Below are positions 1 to 9,021 of a stretch of 33,652 nt of DNA, in pieces. The notes beneath the pieces were generated by a model that saw only the letters and a program-made list of their open reading frames with translations, was not told where the DNA came from and ran no database searches. Origin of the DNA: Candidatus Portnoybacteria bacterium RIFCSPHIGHO2_02_FULL_39_12 (GTDB lineage: Bacteria; Patescibacteriota; Minisyncoccia; Portnoybacterales; UBA2143); NCBI GenBank assembly GCA_001819555.1, contig MHMZ01000012.1, positions 55,748 to 89,399 of the forward strand, in the 5' to 3' direction. The position numbers were made by a program, and so were the translations under genes. The first letter of the stretch is position 1. Every line of letters begins with the position of its first letter.

Positions 1-21
1 GTTTCTTAAATCTTGTTCCTT

Positions 22-228
22 TTATCTTTTAACCTTATTCTCCCCGTTAGAAATTTGTTCTGGCGGGGATTTATCTTTTACAATTTTTGATTTACAATAC
101 TTTAAGGCTAATACAATCGGCCGAGTATATGTGTTATACTGCTCGGTAGCGATTTGCCGATTAAAAAGAAACTGCTTGTCTGGTTTTAGAGAAGGTTTGT
201 TTTGTATAAACAATGCTTCGTAAATCAT
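22..228 (-). CDS. short hypothetical ORF (68 aa), possibly spurious
   Basis: Open frame with ATG on the minus strand; no recognised family. Its 3' part overlaps a CCCCG...CGGGG hairpin-like repeat. Confidence 0.2.
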   Translation of the reverse strand: MIYEALFIQNKPSLKPDKQFLFNRQIATEQYNTYTRPIVLALKYCKSKIVKDKSPPEQISNGENKVKR

Positions 229-303
229 TCCGGCTAAGAGCCGGCTAACTCAGATAATCTTAATAAAAGATTATTGGTGAAATGGATGAAATCAGACAAA
301 TAA

Positions 304-425
304 ACGGGCTCGCGTGATTCTGATGGCGATGTGCCGAGCGTCAACTGGAACAACGACAAGTTGAAGGTCAATTGGTACAATCCCGACAATACCAACGATA
401 ATCTCCGTCCTCGTCAGGCAGTCTC
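304..425 (+). repeat. putative DGR template repeat (TR)
   Basis: Reads GSRDSDGDVPSVNWNNDKLKVNWYNPDNTNDNLRPRQAVS in the frame at 301, but that frame has TAA at 301-303 and no start, so it is not a gene. It is rich in AAC/AAT codons, as in DGR TR/VR sequences, and lies next to avd-like and DGR-type RT genes. Exact boundaries unknown without a VR. Confidence 0.75.
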
Positions 426-429
426 TAAA

Positions 430-457
430 AAGAAGCTCCGTATTTTCGGAGCTTCTT
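430..457 (-). terminator. hairpin terminator for avd-like gene / structural hairpin at TR 3' end
   Basis: Perfect 11-bp stem AAGAAGCTCCG / CGGAGCTTCTT with TATTTT loop. On the minus strand it is followed by a T-tract just after the avd stop. Confidence 0.65.
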
Positions 458-476
458 CTTTAGAAGAAAGTTGAAA

Positions 477-797
477 TTATCTTAAATATTTTATCCAACC
501 ATTAGCCATCTTGGAAATTTCCTGTAAATCCGATTCTAAGATAATATATTTTTTCCCAATAATATTCAATTCATAGGCGATTCTGATTAATCTTTTCAGA
601 ACTTCTATTTTTATTCGAGCTGAGTTTAAAATTGGCAATTTATTGTTTTTTGTTTCTAAAGAAGCGGTAATAACTAAATTTATTATCTCAAGACAAATAT
701 TTTCTATTTTTAGATAAATACCAAAACGGTCTTTTTTGGGTATTTTTGGGGATATTAAATAAATCTTTTTATAAAACTCACAAACTTTATGCGCCAA
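477..797 (-). CDS. avd: Avd-like (accessory variability determinant) four-helix-bundle protein; N-terminus probably extends to ATG at 849 if the adjacent G9 tract is one base shorter
   Basis: 106-aa protein ending ...LLIRIAYELNIIGKKYIILESDLQEISKMANGWIKYLR, helical, pattern similar to Avd/S23-like proteins in DGRs; lies between TR and DGR RT. The called start is TTG with no convincing N-terminus. Confidence 0.6.
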   Translation of the reverse strand: MAHKVCEFYKKIYLISPKIPKKDRFGIYLKIENICLEIINLVITASLETKNNKLPILNSARIKIEVLKRLIRIAYELNIIGKKYIILESDLQEISKMANGWIKYLR

Positions 798-1851
798 AGG
801 AATATTAAGCCCATCGGGGGGGGGCGTTAATAGTAAAAGAATTTGTCATAATGTTTTTAGCGAGATAATCTTACTTGATAATCTTTTTTCAGCCTGGCAG
901 GAATTCTGTCGGGGCAAAAAGAAAAGAATAGATGTCCAGCAATTTGAATTCAATCTTGAAGATAATCTGTTTCAGCTCCACCAAGAACTAAAAGCTAAAA
1001 CCTACCAACACTCTCATTATACTCCATTTTATATCCAAGACCCAAAATTAAGACGTATTCATAAAGCCAATATTTATGACCGCGTCTTACATCAGGCGAT
1101 TTTTAGGGTCTTATATCTAATTTTTGACAATGCCTTTATTTTTGATTCTTATTCCTGCCGATTAAATAAAGGAACGCATCGAGCAGTTAATAGATTAGAG
1201 AAGTTTGCCAGAAAATTAAGCAAAAATAACCACAAAAACATCTTTGCTTTAAAATGCGATATTAAAAAGTTTTTTGATTCGGTTGATCAAGAAATTTTAT
1301 TAGCGCTTATTAAAAAGAAAATTAAAGATAACAATACTCTTTGGCTTATTGAGAAAATTATTAAGAGTTTTAAGAAAGAGCGTAATAAAGGATTGCCGCT
1401 TGGCAATGTGACCAGCCAGTTATTTGCCAATATCTACTTAAATGAACTTGACCAATTTGTTAAGCGCAAATTAAAAATCAGGTATTACCTGCGTTATTGC
1501 GATGATTTCGTTATTTTGGGAGAAACTAAAGAGTATTTGTCAGAATTAGTCTATTTAATTGATAAATTTCTCAAGCAAAAATTGAAATTAACCCTTCATT
1601 CTGATAAGATAATTATGAAGAAATATCATCAGGGCATTGATTTTTTGGGTTATGTGGTTTTGCCGCATTACCGAGCATTAAGAATAAAAACCAAAAGAAG
1701 AATGTTTAAAAAAATTAAAAAGAAACATCAAGACTTAGAAGCTAATTTGATTTCTAAAAAATCTTTTAATCAGAGCTTACAATCTTACTTCGGAGTTTTA
1801 AAGCATTGCCAGGGGCATAAGATTAAGAAGAAAATAGAGGAAATTATTTAA
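775..1851 (+). CDS. DGR-type reverse transcriptase (start codon unresolved; frame open from 775)
   Basis: Continuous open frame 775-1851 by manual translation: ...KRICHNVFSEIILLDNLFSAWQEFCRGKKKRIDVQQFEFNLEDNLFQLHQELKAKTY...IHKANIYDRVLHQAIFRVLYLIFDNAFIFDSYSCRLNKGTHRAVNRLEKFARKL...ALKCDIKKFFDSVD...LPLGNVTSQLFANIYLNELDQFVKRKLKIRYYLRYCDDFVILGE. LGNxxSQ is the DGR RT hallmark and YCDD the catalytic box. The ORF track began at an internal TTG (1393). Confidence 0.9.
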   Translation, partial: NSQTLCAKGILSPSGGGVNSKRICHNVFSEIILLDNLFSAWQEFCRGKKKRIDVQQFEFNLEDNLFQLHQELKAKTYQHSHYTPFYIQDPKLRRIHKANIYDRVLHQAIFRVLYLIFDNAFIFDSYSCRLNKGTHRAVNRLEKFARKLSKNNHKNIFALKCDIKKFFDSVDQEILLALIKKKIKDNNTLWLIEKIIKSFKKERNKGLPLGNVTSQLFANIYLNELDQFVKRKLKIRYYLRYCDDFVILGETKEYLSELVYLIDKFLKQKLKLTLHSDKIIMKKYHQGIDFLGYVVLPHYRALRIKTKRRMFKKIKKKHQDLEANLISKKSFNQSLQSYFGVLKHCQGHKIKKKIEEII

Positions 1852-2435
1852 TGATATACAAAACCCAGGGGATTATTATTAAAAAGACCGATTTGGCCGA
1901 GGCAGACCGGCTTTTGACCATTTATACTAAAAATTTGGGTAAGATTTTGGTTAAAGCCAAGGCCATTAAAAAAACACAGGCCAAACTTAAGGGTCATTTG
2001 GAGTTATTTATTCATAGTCATTTGATGCTGGCTCAAGGCAGAAATATGGATATTATAACGAGCGCCGAGACCATTGAGAGCTTTCCTAATCTTCATCAGA
2101 GCTTGCCGGCTTTAGCCAATGCTTATTATTTCGCCGAACTTATTGATAAGCTCATTGCTGGTCCGGAAAAGGACCAAAGAATTTGGGATTTGGTTTTATT
2201 AAGTTTTCAGCGGCTGGATAATAGGAAAGATAGGGGGCAGCCCCCTATTAAGAAAGGGGGCAGCCCCCTATTTTTCCAAGTCATTGATTTTGAGAATAAG
2301 CTTTTAGAATTTTTGGGCTATGATTTAGCCAGCCAGCCGGCCAAACAAGAGCCCTTATCTTTTATTCAATCTCTTTTAGGAGAAAAGATAAATTCAAGGG
2401 AATTTTTACAAAGGACTATTTTTGAGCTAAGATAG
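1851..2435 (+). CDS. recO: DNA repair protein RecO
   Basis: N-terminus MIYKTQGIIIKKTDLAEADRLLTIYTKNLGKILVKAKAIKK is typical RecO OB-fold; contains an in-frame palindromic insert at 2231-2273. Confidence 0.85.
   Translation: MIYKTQGIIIKKTDLAEADRLLTIYTKNLGKILVKAKAIKKTQAKLKGHLELFIHSHLMLAQGRNMDIITSAETIESFPNLHQSLPALANAYYFAELIDKLIAGPEKDQRIWDLVLLSFQRLDNRKDRGQPPIKKGGSPLFFQVIDFENKLLEFLGYDLASQPAKQEPLSFIQSLLGEKINSREFLQRTIFELR
2231..2273. repeat. GGGGGCAGCCCCC palindromic repeat inside recO
   Basis: TAGGGGGCAGCCCCCTATTAAGAAAGGGGGCAGCCCCCTA; similar units at 4416-4451 and 27769-27807. Confidence 0.8.
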
Positions 2436-2532
2436 AACAGGTGTCATCCTGAGCGAAGCGAAGGATCCCGTAGTTAGCAATCTTAGTCAGTTTTCCATGG
2501 GATTTTTCGTTATCACTCAGAATAACAGTAAA

Positions 2533-4407
2533 ATGAGATTAGAAGAATTAGAGAAGAAAATTTATCGGCCCGGAGAAGAATTCGGAGAACGGCCAAGAAG
2601 TCCGGAGATTTTTTCTCCGGGCCAAAGAGAAAAGAAAATCAGACAGGGTAAGTGGCTTAGAACAGAAAAAAGTAAATTGACGCCGAAACAAAAACAATAT
2701 TTGCGCCGCAGCGGCATTTTTTTGATAATCGGATTTTTAATCGCGGCCGGCTTTATGATTTGGCGCAGTTTTATTTCTTTTGACAAAAGCAAAGTCAAAT
2801 TGGAAATTTCTGGACCCGAAAGAATAGAGAGCGGAGACGAAGCTGTTTACGCCGTCAAATACGGCAATAAAAGTAAAATAACCTTAAAAGACATTAAATT
2901 GGTTTTTTATTTTCCCGAGGATTCTTTGCTCATAGAAACGGCAAATGAGGATTTGATTCAAAGTTCAGAACTAAGTGATTTGGGGGCTGGCCAGGAAAGT
3001 TGGATTGAGTTAAAAGCGAGAATTATCGGCCAAAAAGACAGCCAGAAAAAAGTTCAGGCCCGATTAAGTTTTCGGCCGGCCAATCTCGGTTCCCGTTTTG
3101 AAAATCAAGCCGAGTTTTTAACTAAAATTATTTCTGTTCCTTTAATTCTTGATTTTGATTTGCCCAATCGGCTGGTCAGCGGCCAGTCCTTTGATTTTTC
3201 TCTGGAATATCTTAATCAAGGGGAGGTTGCTTTTAAAAATTTAGAGCTGAAACTGGAATATCCGGCTGGTTTTAATTTTAAGTCAGCCGAGCCAGAGCCT
3301 CTGGAAAGAAATAATCTTTGGCCGGTGAGCGATTTAATGGCCGGCGGAGCGAATAAAATTTTTATCCACGGCGCCATTGAAGGCCGGGAAAATGAAAGAA
3401 AATCTTTTAAAGCGCAATTAGGCGTTTTAAGAAACGATCAATTTATCCTTTATACAGAAACAGTTGAGGCCGTTCAAATTTCCGTCTCTCCCCTTTTTGT
3501 TTCTCAAACCGTCAACGGGAAAACCGACTATGTTGCCAAAGCCGGAGAGGTTTTAAATTATCAGATTGATTATAAGAATACGACCGATGTTGGAATTAAA
3601 GATGTGGTGATTACCTCTCAATTGGACGGCTCTGCTTTGGATTTAGCCAGCTTAGAATTGGAAAAGGGCTCTTTTGACGGTTTAAATCGGGTCATTACAT
3701 GGAATGCCGGCAATTTGCCCGCTTTGGAATTTTTGGGGCCAAGACAAGAAGGAAAAGTAGAATTTAGGGTAAAAATTAAAGATTCTCTGCCGATTAAAAA
3801 TTATTCAGATAAGAATTTTTCTATTACTAATACGGTTAAAATTAATTCTTCCCAAATTCCTCTTTCTTTGGCCAGTATCCAAGTGAGCGGCCAGAGCCAG
3901 TTGACCACAAAAATAGCCAGTCAACTGACCTTAGAAGCTAAGGGATATTTCAGGGATGATTTAATTCCCAATTCCGGCCCGATTCCGCCCCGGGTTGGCC
4001 AAGCTACGACCTATACGATAAAATGGCAAGTGTCAAATACTTCCAATGATTTAAAAAATGTCAAAGTTGCGGCTTATCTGCCTCCCCATATCCAATGGTT
4101 AGGCAAAGTCAAACCAAGCGAAGAAGATTTAAAATATAATTCAGGGACCGGTCAGTTAATTTGGTCAATCGGCGATCTGGCGGCGGCTACCGGACTTCTT
4201 TTGCCGGTCAAACAAATCGCTTTTCAGGTGGCGATTACGCCGAGTTTGACTCATGCGGGCGGTTTAGTGGAATTAATTGGTCAATCAATCGCTACTGGCA
4301 AAGATTCTTTTACGGGCTTAGAATTAACAAGCGCAGACGAGCCGATTGATACTGACCTACCCGATGATTTGACCGTTAATCAGCAAGATGGGATAGTGGC
4401 GGAATAA
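2533..4407 (+). CDS. membrane-anchored DUF11/CARDB-like repeat protein (ORF called from 2497; better start at 2533)
   Basis: Single N-terminal TM (SGIFLIIGFLIAAGFMIW) followed by Ig-like repeats (e.g. GEVLNYQIDYKNTTDVGIKDVVITSQL). The 2497 ATG lies inside a palindromic repeat; MRLEELEKKIYRPGEEF is a more natural start. Confidence 0.6.
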   Translation: MRLEELEKKIYRPGEEFGERPRSPEIFSPGQREKKIRQGKWLRTEKSKLTPKQKQYLRRSGIFLIIGFLIAAGFMIWRSFISFDKSKVKLEISGPERIESGDEAVYAVKYGNKSKITLKDIKLVFYFPEDSLLIETANEDLIQSSELSDLGAGQESWIELKARIIGQKDSQKKVQARLSFRPANLGSRFENQAEFLTKIISVPLILDFDLPNRLVSGQSFDFSLEYLNQGEVAFKNLELKLEYPAGFNFKSAEPEPLERNNLWPVSDLMAGGANKIFIHGAIEGRENERKSFKAQLGVLRNDQFILYTETVEAVQISVSPLFVSQTVNGKTDYVAKAGEVLNYQIDYKNTTDVGIKDVVITSQLDGSALDLASLELEKGSFDGLNRVITWNAGNLPALEFLGPRQEGKVEFRVKIKDSLPIKNYSDKNFSITNTVKINSSQIPLSLASIQVSGQSQLTTKIASQLTLEAKGYFRDDLIPNSGPIPPRVGQATTYTIKWQVSNTSNDLKNVKVAAYLPPHIQWLGKVKPSEEDLKYNSGTGQLIWSIGDLAAATGLLLPVKQIAFQVAITPSLTHAGGLVELIGQSIATGKDSFTGLELTSADEPIDTDLPDDLTVNQQDGIVAE

Positions 4408-4503
4408 TGTAATTCGGGGGCAGCCCCCCAAGGAATTGGGGGCTGCCCCCGGGCAAGTTTTTAGGAGCCTCGCTCCTAAAGAATTTAGGAGCGAGGCTCC
4501 TAA

Positions 4504-5838
4504 ATGTCTATGATTACTTTAGAAAAAATCGTTTCTTTTGCCAAACGCCGCGGCTTTATCGGGCCGTCGTCAGAAATGTACGGCGGTTTTGAAAGTTCCT
4601 ATGACTACGGGTTTTTAGGCGCGGAATTAAAAAACAATATTAAAAAAAGCTGGTGGAAGAGTATGGTTCAAATACGGGAAAATATTGTCGGTTTGGATTC
4701 GGCTATTTTAATGTCGCCGAAAATCTGGCAGGCCTCGGGCCACTTAACCGCCGGCTTTGCCGACCCGTTGGTTGAGTGTAAAAAATGCCATCATCGCTTT
4801 AGAAAAGACCATTTAAAAGAAAACAAATGCCCTGATTGCGGCGGAGAATTAACTCCGGAGAAAAAGTTTAATTTAATGCTTAAAACCTTTCTCGGGCCGG
4901 TTGAGGACGAGGCGGCTATCACCTATCTTAGGGCTGAAACCTGCCAAGGAATTTACATGAATTATGAGTTTATGAAAGATACTATGCGCTTAAAAATTCC
5001 TTTTGGCATTGCCCAAATCGGCAAGGCCTTTAGAAACGAAATCACCCCCAGATATTTTATTTTTAAAACCCGCGAATTTGAACAAATGGAAATGCAGTAT
5101 TTTGTCTCGCCGGACGATAAAGAAAAAGATAAATGGTTTGAATTTTGGAAAAAAGAAAGAATGAACTGGTATTTAAACTTGGGAATTAAAAAAGAAAATC
5201 TGCGTTTTAAAGAACACGAAAAAGACGAGCTGGCTCATTACGCTAAAAAAGCCGTTGATATTGAATATAAGTTTCCTTGGGGTTGGGGCGAAATAGAAGG
5301 CATTCATGACAGGGGCGATTGGGATTTATTTAACCACGCTAAACACAGCGGCCGGGATTTAAGTTATTTTGACGAAGCAATAAAAAAGAAATTTATTCCC
5401 CATATTATTGAAACCTCGGGCGGCGTTGAAAGAGCTCTTTTAGCTTTTTTAATTGACGCTTATCAGGAAGTTAAAGGCGGCCGGACCAAAACCACGGAAA
5501 GCGTTAAAGAAATGGAAGTAGTTTTAAAGCTTCATAAAGATTTAGCGCCGATTAAAGTGGCGGTTCTGCCCTTAGTCAAAAACAAAAAAGAACTGGTTAA
5601 AAAAGCCCGGCAGGTTTATGACTTAATTAAGCCGCATTTTATGAGCCAGTATGACGAAGCCGGCGCCATCGGACGCCGTTATCGGAGACAGGACGAAATA
5701 GGCACGCCTTTGACAATCACGATTGATTTTGATAGTATAAAACAAGACGACTTGACTATTCGCGATAGGGATAGTATGAGACAGGAGAGGGTTAAAATTG
5801 AAAAATTAGTTGATTATCTTTGTTCTTTACTAAAATAG
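4504..5838 (+). CDS. glyS: glycyl-tRNA synthetase (single-chain type)
   Basis: MITLEKIVSFAKRRGFIGPSSEMYGGFESSYDYGFLGAELKNNIKKSWW; class II motifs and RYRRQDEIGTPLTITIDFD. Confidence 0.95.
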   Translation: MSMITLEKIVSFAKRRGFIGPSSEMYGGFESSYDYGFLGAELKNNIKKSWWKSMVQIRENIVGLDSAILMSPKIWQASGHLTAGFADPLVECKKCHHRFRKDHLKENKCPDCGGELTPEKKFNLMLKTFLGPVEDEAAITYLRAETCQGIYMNYEFMKDTMRLKIPFGIAQIGKAFRNEITPRYFIFKTREFEQMEMQYFVSPDDKEKDKWFEFWKKERMNWYLNLGIKKENLRFKEHEKDELAHYAKKAVDIEYKFPWGWGEIEGIHDRGDWDLFNHAKHSGRDLSYFDEAIKKKFIPHIIETSGGVERALLAFLIDAYQEVKGGRTKTTESVKEMEVVLKLHKDLAPIKVAVLPLVKNKKELVKKARQVYDLIKPHFMSQYDEAGAIGRRYRRQDEIGTPLTITIDFDSIKQDDLTIRDRDSMRQERVKIEKLVDYLCSLLK

Positions 5839-5880
5839 GATAGGAAAAGAATAAGAAATAGAAAGGAGGTATTTTCTTCA

Positions 5881-6456
5881 ATGAAAAAGATTGAGCGTCT
5901 TCAGTGGATCGAAAAAGTTTTTGGGTCAGGTTTTGCAATAGAATACATTTTTTGTAAAAATTGGGGAGAAATCATCAGGGCAATTGATTATTTTGAAGGT
6001 CGAGGTAAGGGATGGGGGTTGCGTACAGATACGAATACAGAGACTATCCAGCAAAGTTATCTGTGTCCTTTTCTCTTTTCAGGCACTCGAGATGCGGCGG
6101 CGAAAATTTATCAAGAGAATCAAGAGCGACTATATTATATTGTTTGTGAAAACCTACCGGAGGTTTTATGCCACGGAGTCGCTGAATTAGTTGACGCGGA
6201 ACATATTTTTATCGAGTTTAATGATAAGGAGAGAAATATAGCCCAGAGAGATATGTATGATCGGCCTAAGAATCTTAGGCGTTTGGGGGTAGGTCCATCG
6301 AGTTATGTTTTTCATATGGGGATCTGGGTAAGAAGTTTTCACCCGGAGGAAACGAGCCATTATGGATTTGATAAGATTTATTACCCCATGATTTGGAATA
6401 GGATTGAGGAAATAACCTTTAGCGTAAAGACAAACAAGCAAGTAATTATTTGGTAA
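5881..6456 (+). CDS. hypothetical protein (191 aa)
   Basis: Clear ORF preceded by AGAAAGGAGGT Shine-Dalgarno; followed by terminator-like hairpin AGCAGCAGCTGAATAACAGCTGTTGCT plus T-rich tail. No family recognised. Confidence 0.75.
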   Translation: MKKIERLQWIEKVFGSGFAIEYIFCKNWGEIIRAIDYFEGRGKGWGLRTDTNTETIQQSYLCPFLFSGTRDAAAKIYQENQERLYYIVCENLPEVLCHGVAELVDAEHIFIEFNDKERNIAQRDMYDRPKNLRRLGVGPSSYVFHMGIWVRSFHPEETSHYGFDKIYYPMIWNRIEEITFSVKTNKQVIIW

Positions 6457-6559
6457 AGGAGGTGAATTTGAATAGCAGCAGCTGAATAACAGCTGTTGCT
6501 ATTTTTTATTGAGGGGATATAATAAATGGTAGCGACATTCGGGGACTGTCCCTTATTCA

Positions 6560-7825
6560 ATGTTTAAAAAAACTTTTCTCAAAAACGGATTGCGGATTAT
6601 TACGGCGCCGATGGAAGGAACACAGACCGTAACGGTTTTAGTTTTAGTCGGCACCGGCTCTAAATACGAGACCAAAGAAATAAACGGCCTTTCTCATTTT
6701 TTAGAGCATATGTTTTTTAAAGGGACTAAGAAAAGGCCCAACACTTTAGCGCTGGCCGAAACTTTAGATAGAGTGGGCGGCGAGTATAATGCTTTTACTT
6801 CGCAGGAAATGACCGGCTATTGGACCAAGGTTGACGCCGGGCATTTGGATTTAGCCCTTGATTGGGTTTCTGATATTTTTCTGAATTCCAAGCTAAAAGA
6901 AAAAGAAATAGAAAAAGAGAGAGGAGTGATTTTAGAGGAATTGAATATGTATTTAGACACGCCGATTAAGTATGTTGGTGATTTATGGACCGACCTTTTA
7001 TACGGCGACCAACCGGCTGGCTGGCGGGTGATCGGGACTAAAGAAGCGATTAAATCAGTCAAGCGTCCCTGGTTTGTCAATTATTTAAAAGAGCATTATT
7101 TAGCTAAAAATACATTAATTACCGTAGCCGGTAAAATTGATTCAAATGACACAATTAAAAAAATTGAAAAATATTTTTCTAAAATTAAGCTCGGCCAGCC
7201 AAAAACAAAATTGAAAGTTAAAGAAAAACAAAGCCGACCAGAAGTTTTGGTTCATTATAAAAAGACCGACCAGACTCATTTGTATTTAGGGGTCAGGGGC
7301 TATAATATTTTCCATCCGGATAAATACGCTTTAGGCATTTTAGCCACGATTTTAGGCGGCTATATGAGTTCTCGGCTTTGGATTAGGGTTCGGGAAAGAG
7401 AGGGCTTGGGCTACTATATTAGAACCGGAGCCGAAACCGATACGGACAGCGGCTATTTGGCCACCCGGGCCGGCATAGATAATCAAAGAGTTGATAGAGC
7501 GATTAAACTTATTTTAGATGAATATAAAAGAATCAGAGAAAAAAAAGTCGGTCTTCAGGAGCTAAAAAAAGCCAAAGACAATATTAAAGGCGGCACTCTT
7601 TTAGAAATGGAATCTTCTGACGCCCAGGCCTCTTTTTTTGCCGGTCAGGAAATTTTGACCAAAGAAATTTTGACCTTAGAAGAGAAGTTTGCTAAAATTG
7701 ATAAGGTAACCAGCGATGATATTTTAAGGGTGGCGAAAGATATATTTAGGCCAGAGAAATTGAATCTGGCCTTGATCGGGCCGTTTAAAGATAAGAGGCG
7801 ATTTGAAAATATTTTGGGACTTTAA
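6560..7825 (+). CDS. M16 family (pitrilysin-like) zinc peptidase
   Basis: HFLEHMFFKGT (HxxEH) plus downstream ERGVILEELNMY; C-terminal M16 domain. Confidence 0.95.
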   Translation: MFKKTFLKNGLRIITAPMEGTQTVTVLVLVGTGSKYETKEINGLSHFLEHMFFKGTKKRPNTLALAETLDRVGGEYNAFTSQEMTGYWTKVDAGHLDLALDWVSDIFLNSKLKEKEIEKERGVILEELNMYLDTPIKYVGDLWTDLLYGDQPAGWRVIGTKEAIKSVKRPWFVNYLKEHYLAKNTLITVAGKIDSNDTIKKIEKYFSKIKLGQPKTKLKVKEKQSRPEVLVHYKKTDQTHLYLGVRGYNIFHPDKYALGILATILGGYMSSRLWIRVREREGLGYYIRTGAETDTDSGYLATRAGIDNQRVDRAIKLILDEYKRIREKKVGLQELKKAKDNIKGGTLLEMESSDAQASFFAGQEILTKEILTLEEKFAKIDKVTSDDILRVAKDIFRPEKLNLALIGPFKDKRRFENILGL

Positions 7826-7911
7826 ATAAATCCAAATATCAAAATCCAAATGTCAAAAAGTTTTTTGACATTTGACATTTGACATTTAGTCATTTGACGT
7901 TGAATTGATAT

Positions 7912-8955
7912 TTGAGCTTTGAATTTTGGATTTCTATGGTCAATACTTCTCAGACCATCAATATCTCTAACTCTACTATCTTACGGGTTGTTTTAATTTT
8001 ACTCGGCCTTGTTTTTTTATATCTTATCCGCGATGTCTTGATAATAGTTTTTGTCGCCGTTATTATTGCGGCCGCGGTCAACGGGCCGGCCAGTTGGCTA
8101 AGCCGGCGGGGCGTGCCCAGAATTCTTGGCGTTATTTTTATTTATCTTCTTATCTTTTTTGTTTTAGCTTTAATTATTTATCTAATTTTACCGCCCTTAG
8201 CCGAGCAGATTAAGCAATTAACCGTTGTTTTCCCTGAATATATGGAAAAACTCGGCTTCAATTTTAAAGATTGGTGGCAGAGATATCAAGAGAGCGGAGA
8301 AAAGTTGGATAATATTTTAGGTCAAATAAACGAGAGATTAGCTCAAGCCGCTTCCGGTGTTTTTACCACGACCATCGGCATTTTCGGCGGTTTATTTTCC
8401 GCTTTGATTATTTTAGTTATTTCTCTTTATTTATCCGTTCAGGAGAAAGGCATTAAGAAATTTTTAATGTCTTTGACGCCGGCCCAACATCAGGCTTATA
8501 TTTCCGATTTAGTTTATCGGATTCAAATCAAAATGGGTGGCTGGCTGCGCGGCCAGCTCCTTTTGATGATTATTGTCGGCCTTTTGATCTTTTTCGGGCT
8601 TTTTTTTCTGGGCGTAAAATACGCTTTGGTTTTAGCTCTGTTGGCCGGTCTTTTGGAAGTTATTCCTTATGTCGGTCCGATTATAGCAGCTGTGCCGGCG
8701 GTTATTTTAGCTTTTTTCCAAATGCCGTTTTTAGCTCTTTTGGTTATTCTATTATACGTTGTTATTCAACAGCTTGAAAATTATTTGATTGTCCCTTTAG
8801 TCATGAGAAGAGCGGTCGGATTAAATCCGGTTGTCATAATTGTGGCTATGCTTGTCGGAGTTAAATTAGCCGGCATTATCGGCCTTATTTTATCCGTGCC
8901 TATTGCCGCGGCTATTGCCGAATTTTTAAAAGATATAAGGAAGAAAGAGGCGTAG
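7912..8955 (+). CDS. AI-2E family transporter (PerM-like)
   Basis: Multi-TM protein; C-terminal LEVIPYVGPIIAAVPAVILAF...QQLENYLIVPLVMRRAVGLNPVVIIVAMLVG signature. Confidence 0.92.
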   Translation: MSFEFWISMVNTSQTINISNSTILRVVLILLGLVFLYLIRDVLIIVFVAVIIAAAVNGPASWLSRRGVPRILGVIFIYLLIFFVLALIIYLILPPLAEQIKQLTVVFPEYMEKLGFNFKDWWQRYQESGEKLDNILGQINERLAQAASGVFTTTIGIFGGLFSALIILVISLYLSVQEKGIKKFLMSLTPAQHQAYISDLVYRIQIKMGGWLRGQLLLMIIVGLLIFFGLFFLGVKYALVLALLAGLLEVIPYVGPIIAAVPAVILAFFQMPFLALLVILLYVVIQQLENYLIVPLVMRRAVGLNPVVIIVAMLVGVKLAGIIGLILSVPIAAAIAEFLKDIRKKEA

Positions 8956-9021
8956 AAGATTTAAGATTTAAGATTAAAGAAATTCAGCCAAAAAGGCTGG
9001 ATTTTTTGTTTTGGATGAGTT

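Noticed and set aside
775-1851. Group II intron RT/maturase
   Set aside because: Motif is LGNxxSQ rather than QGxxxSP, no maturase/endonuclease domain, no domain V-like RNA recognised; TR and avd fit a DGR.
2497-2532. Start of the DUF11-like protein at ATG 2497
   Set aside because: The MGFFVITQNNSK leader is encoded by a palindromic repeat; start at 2533 is more natural.
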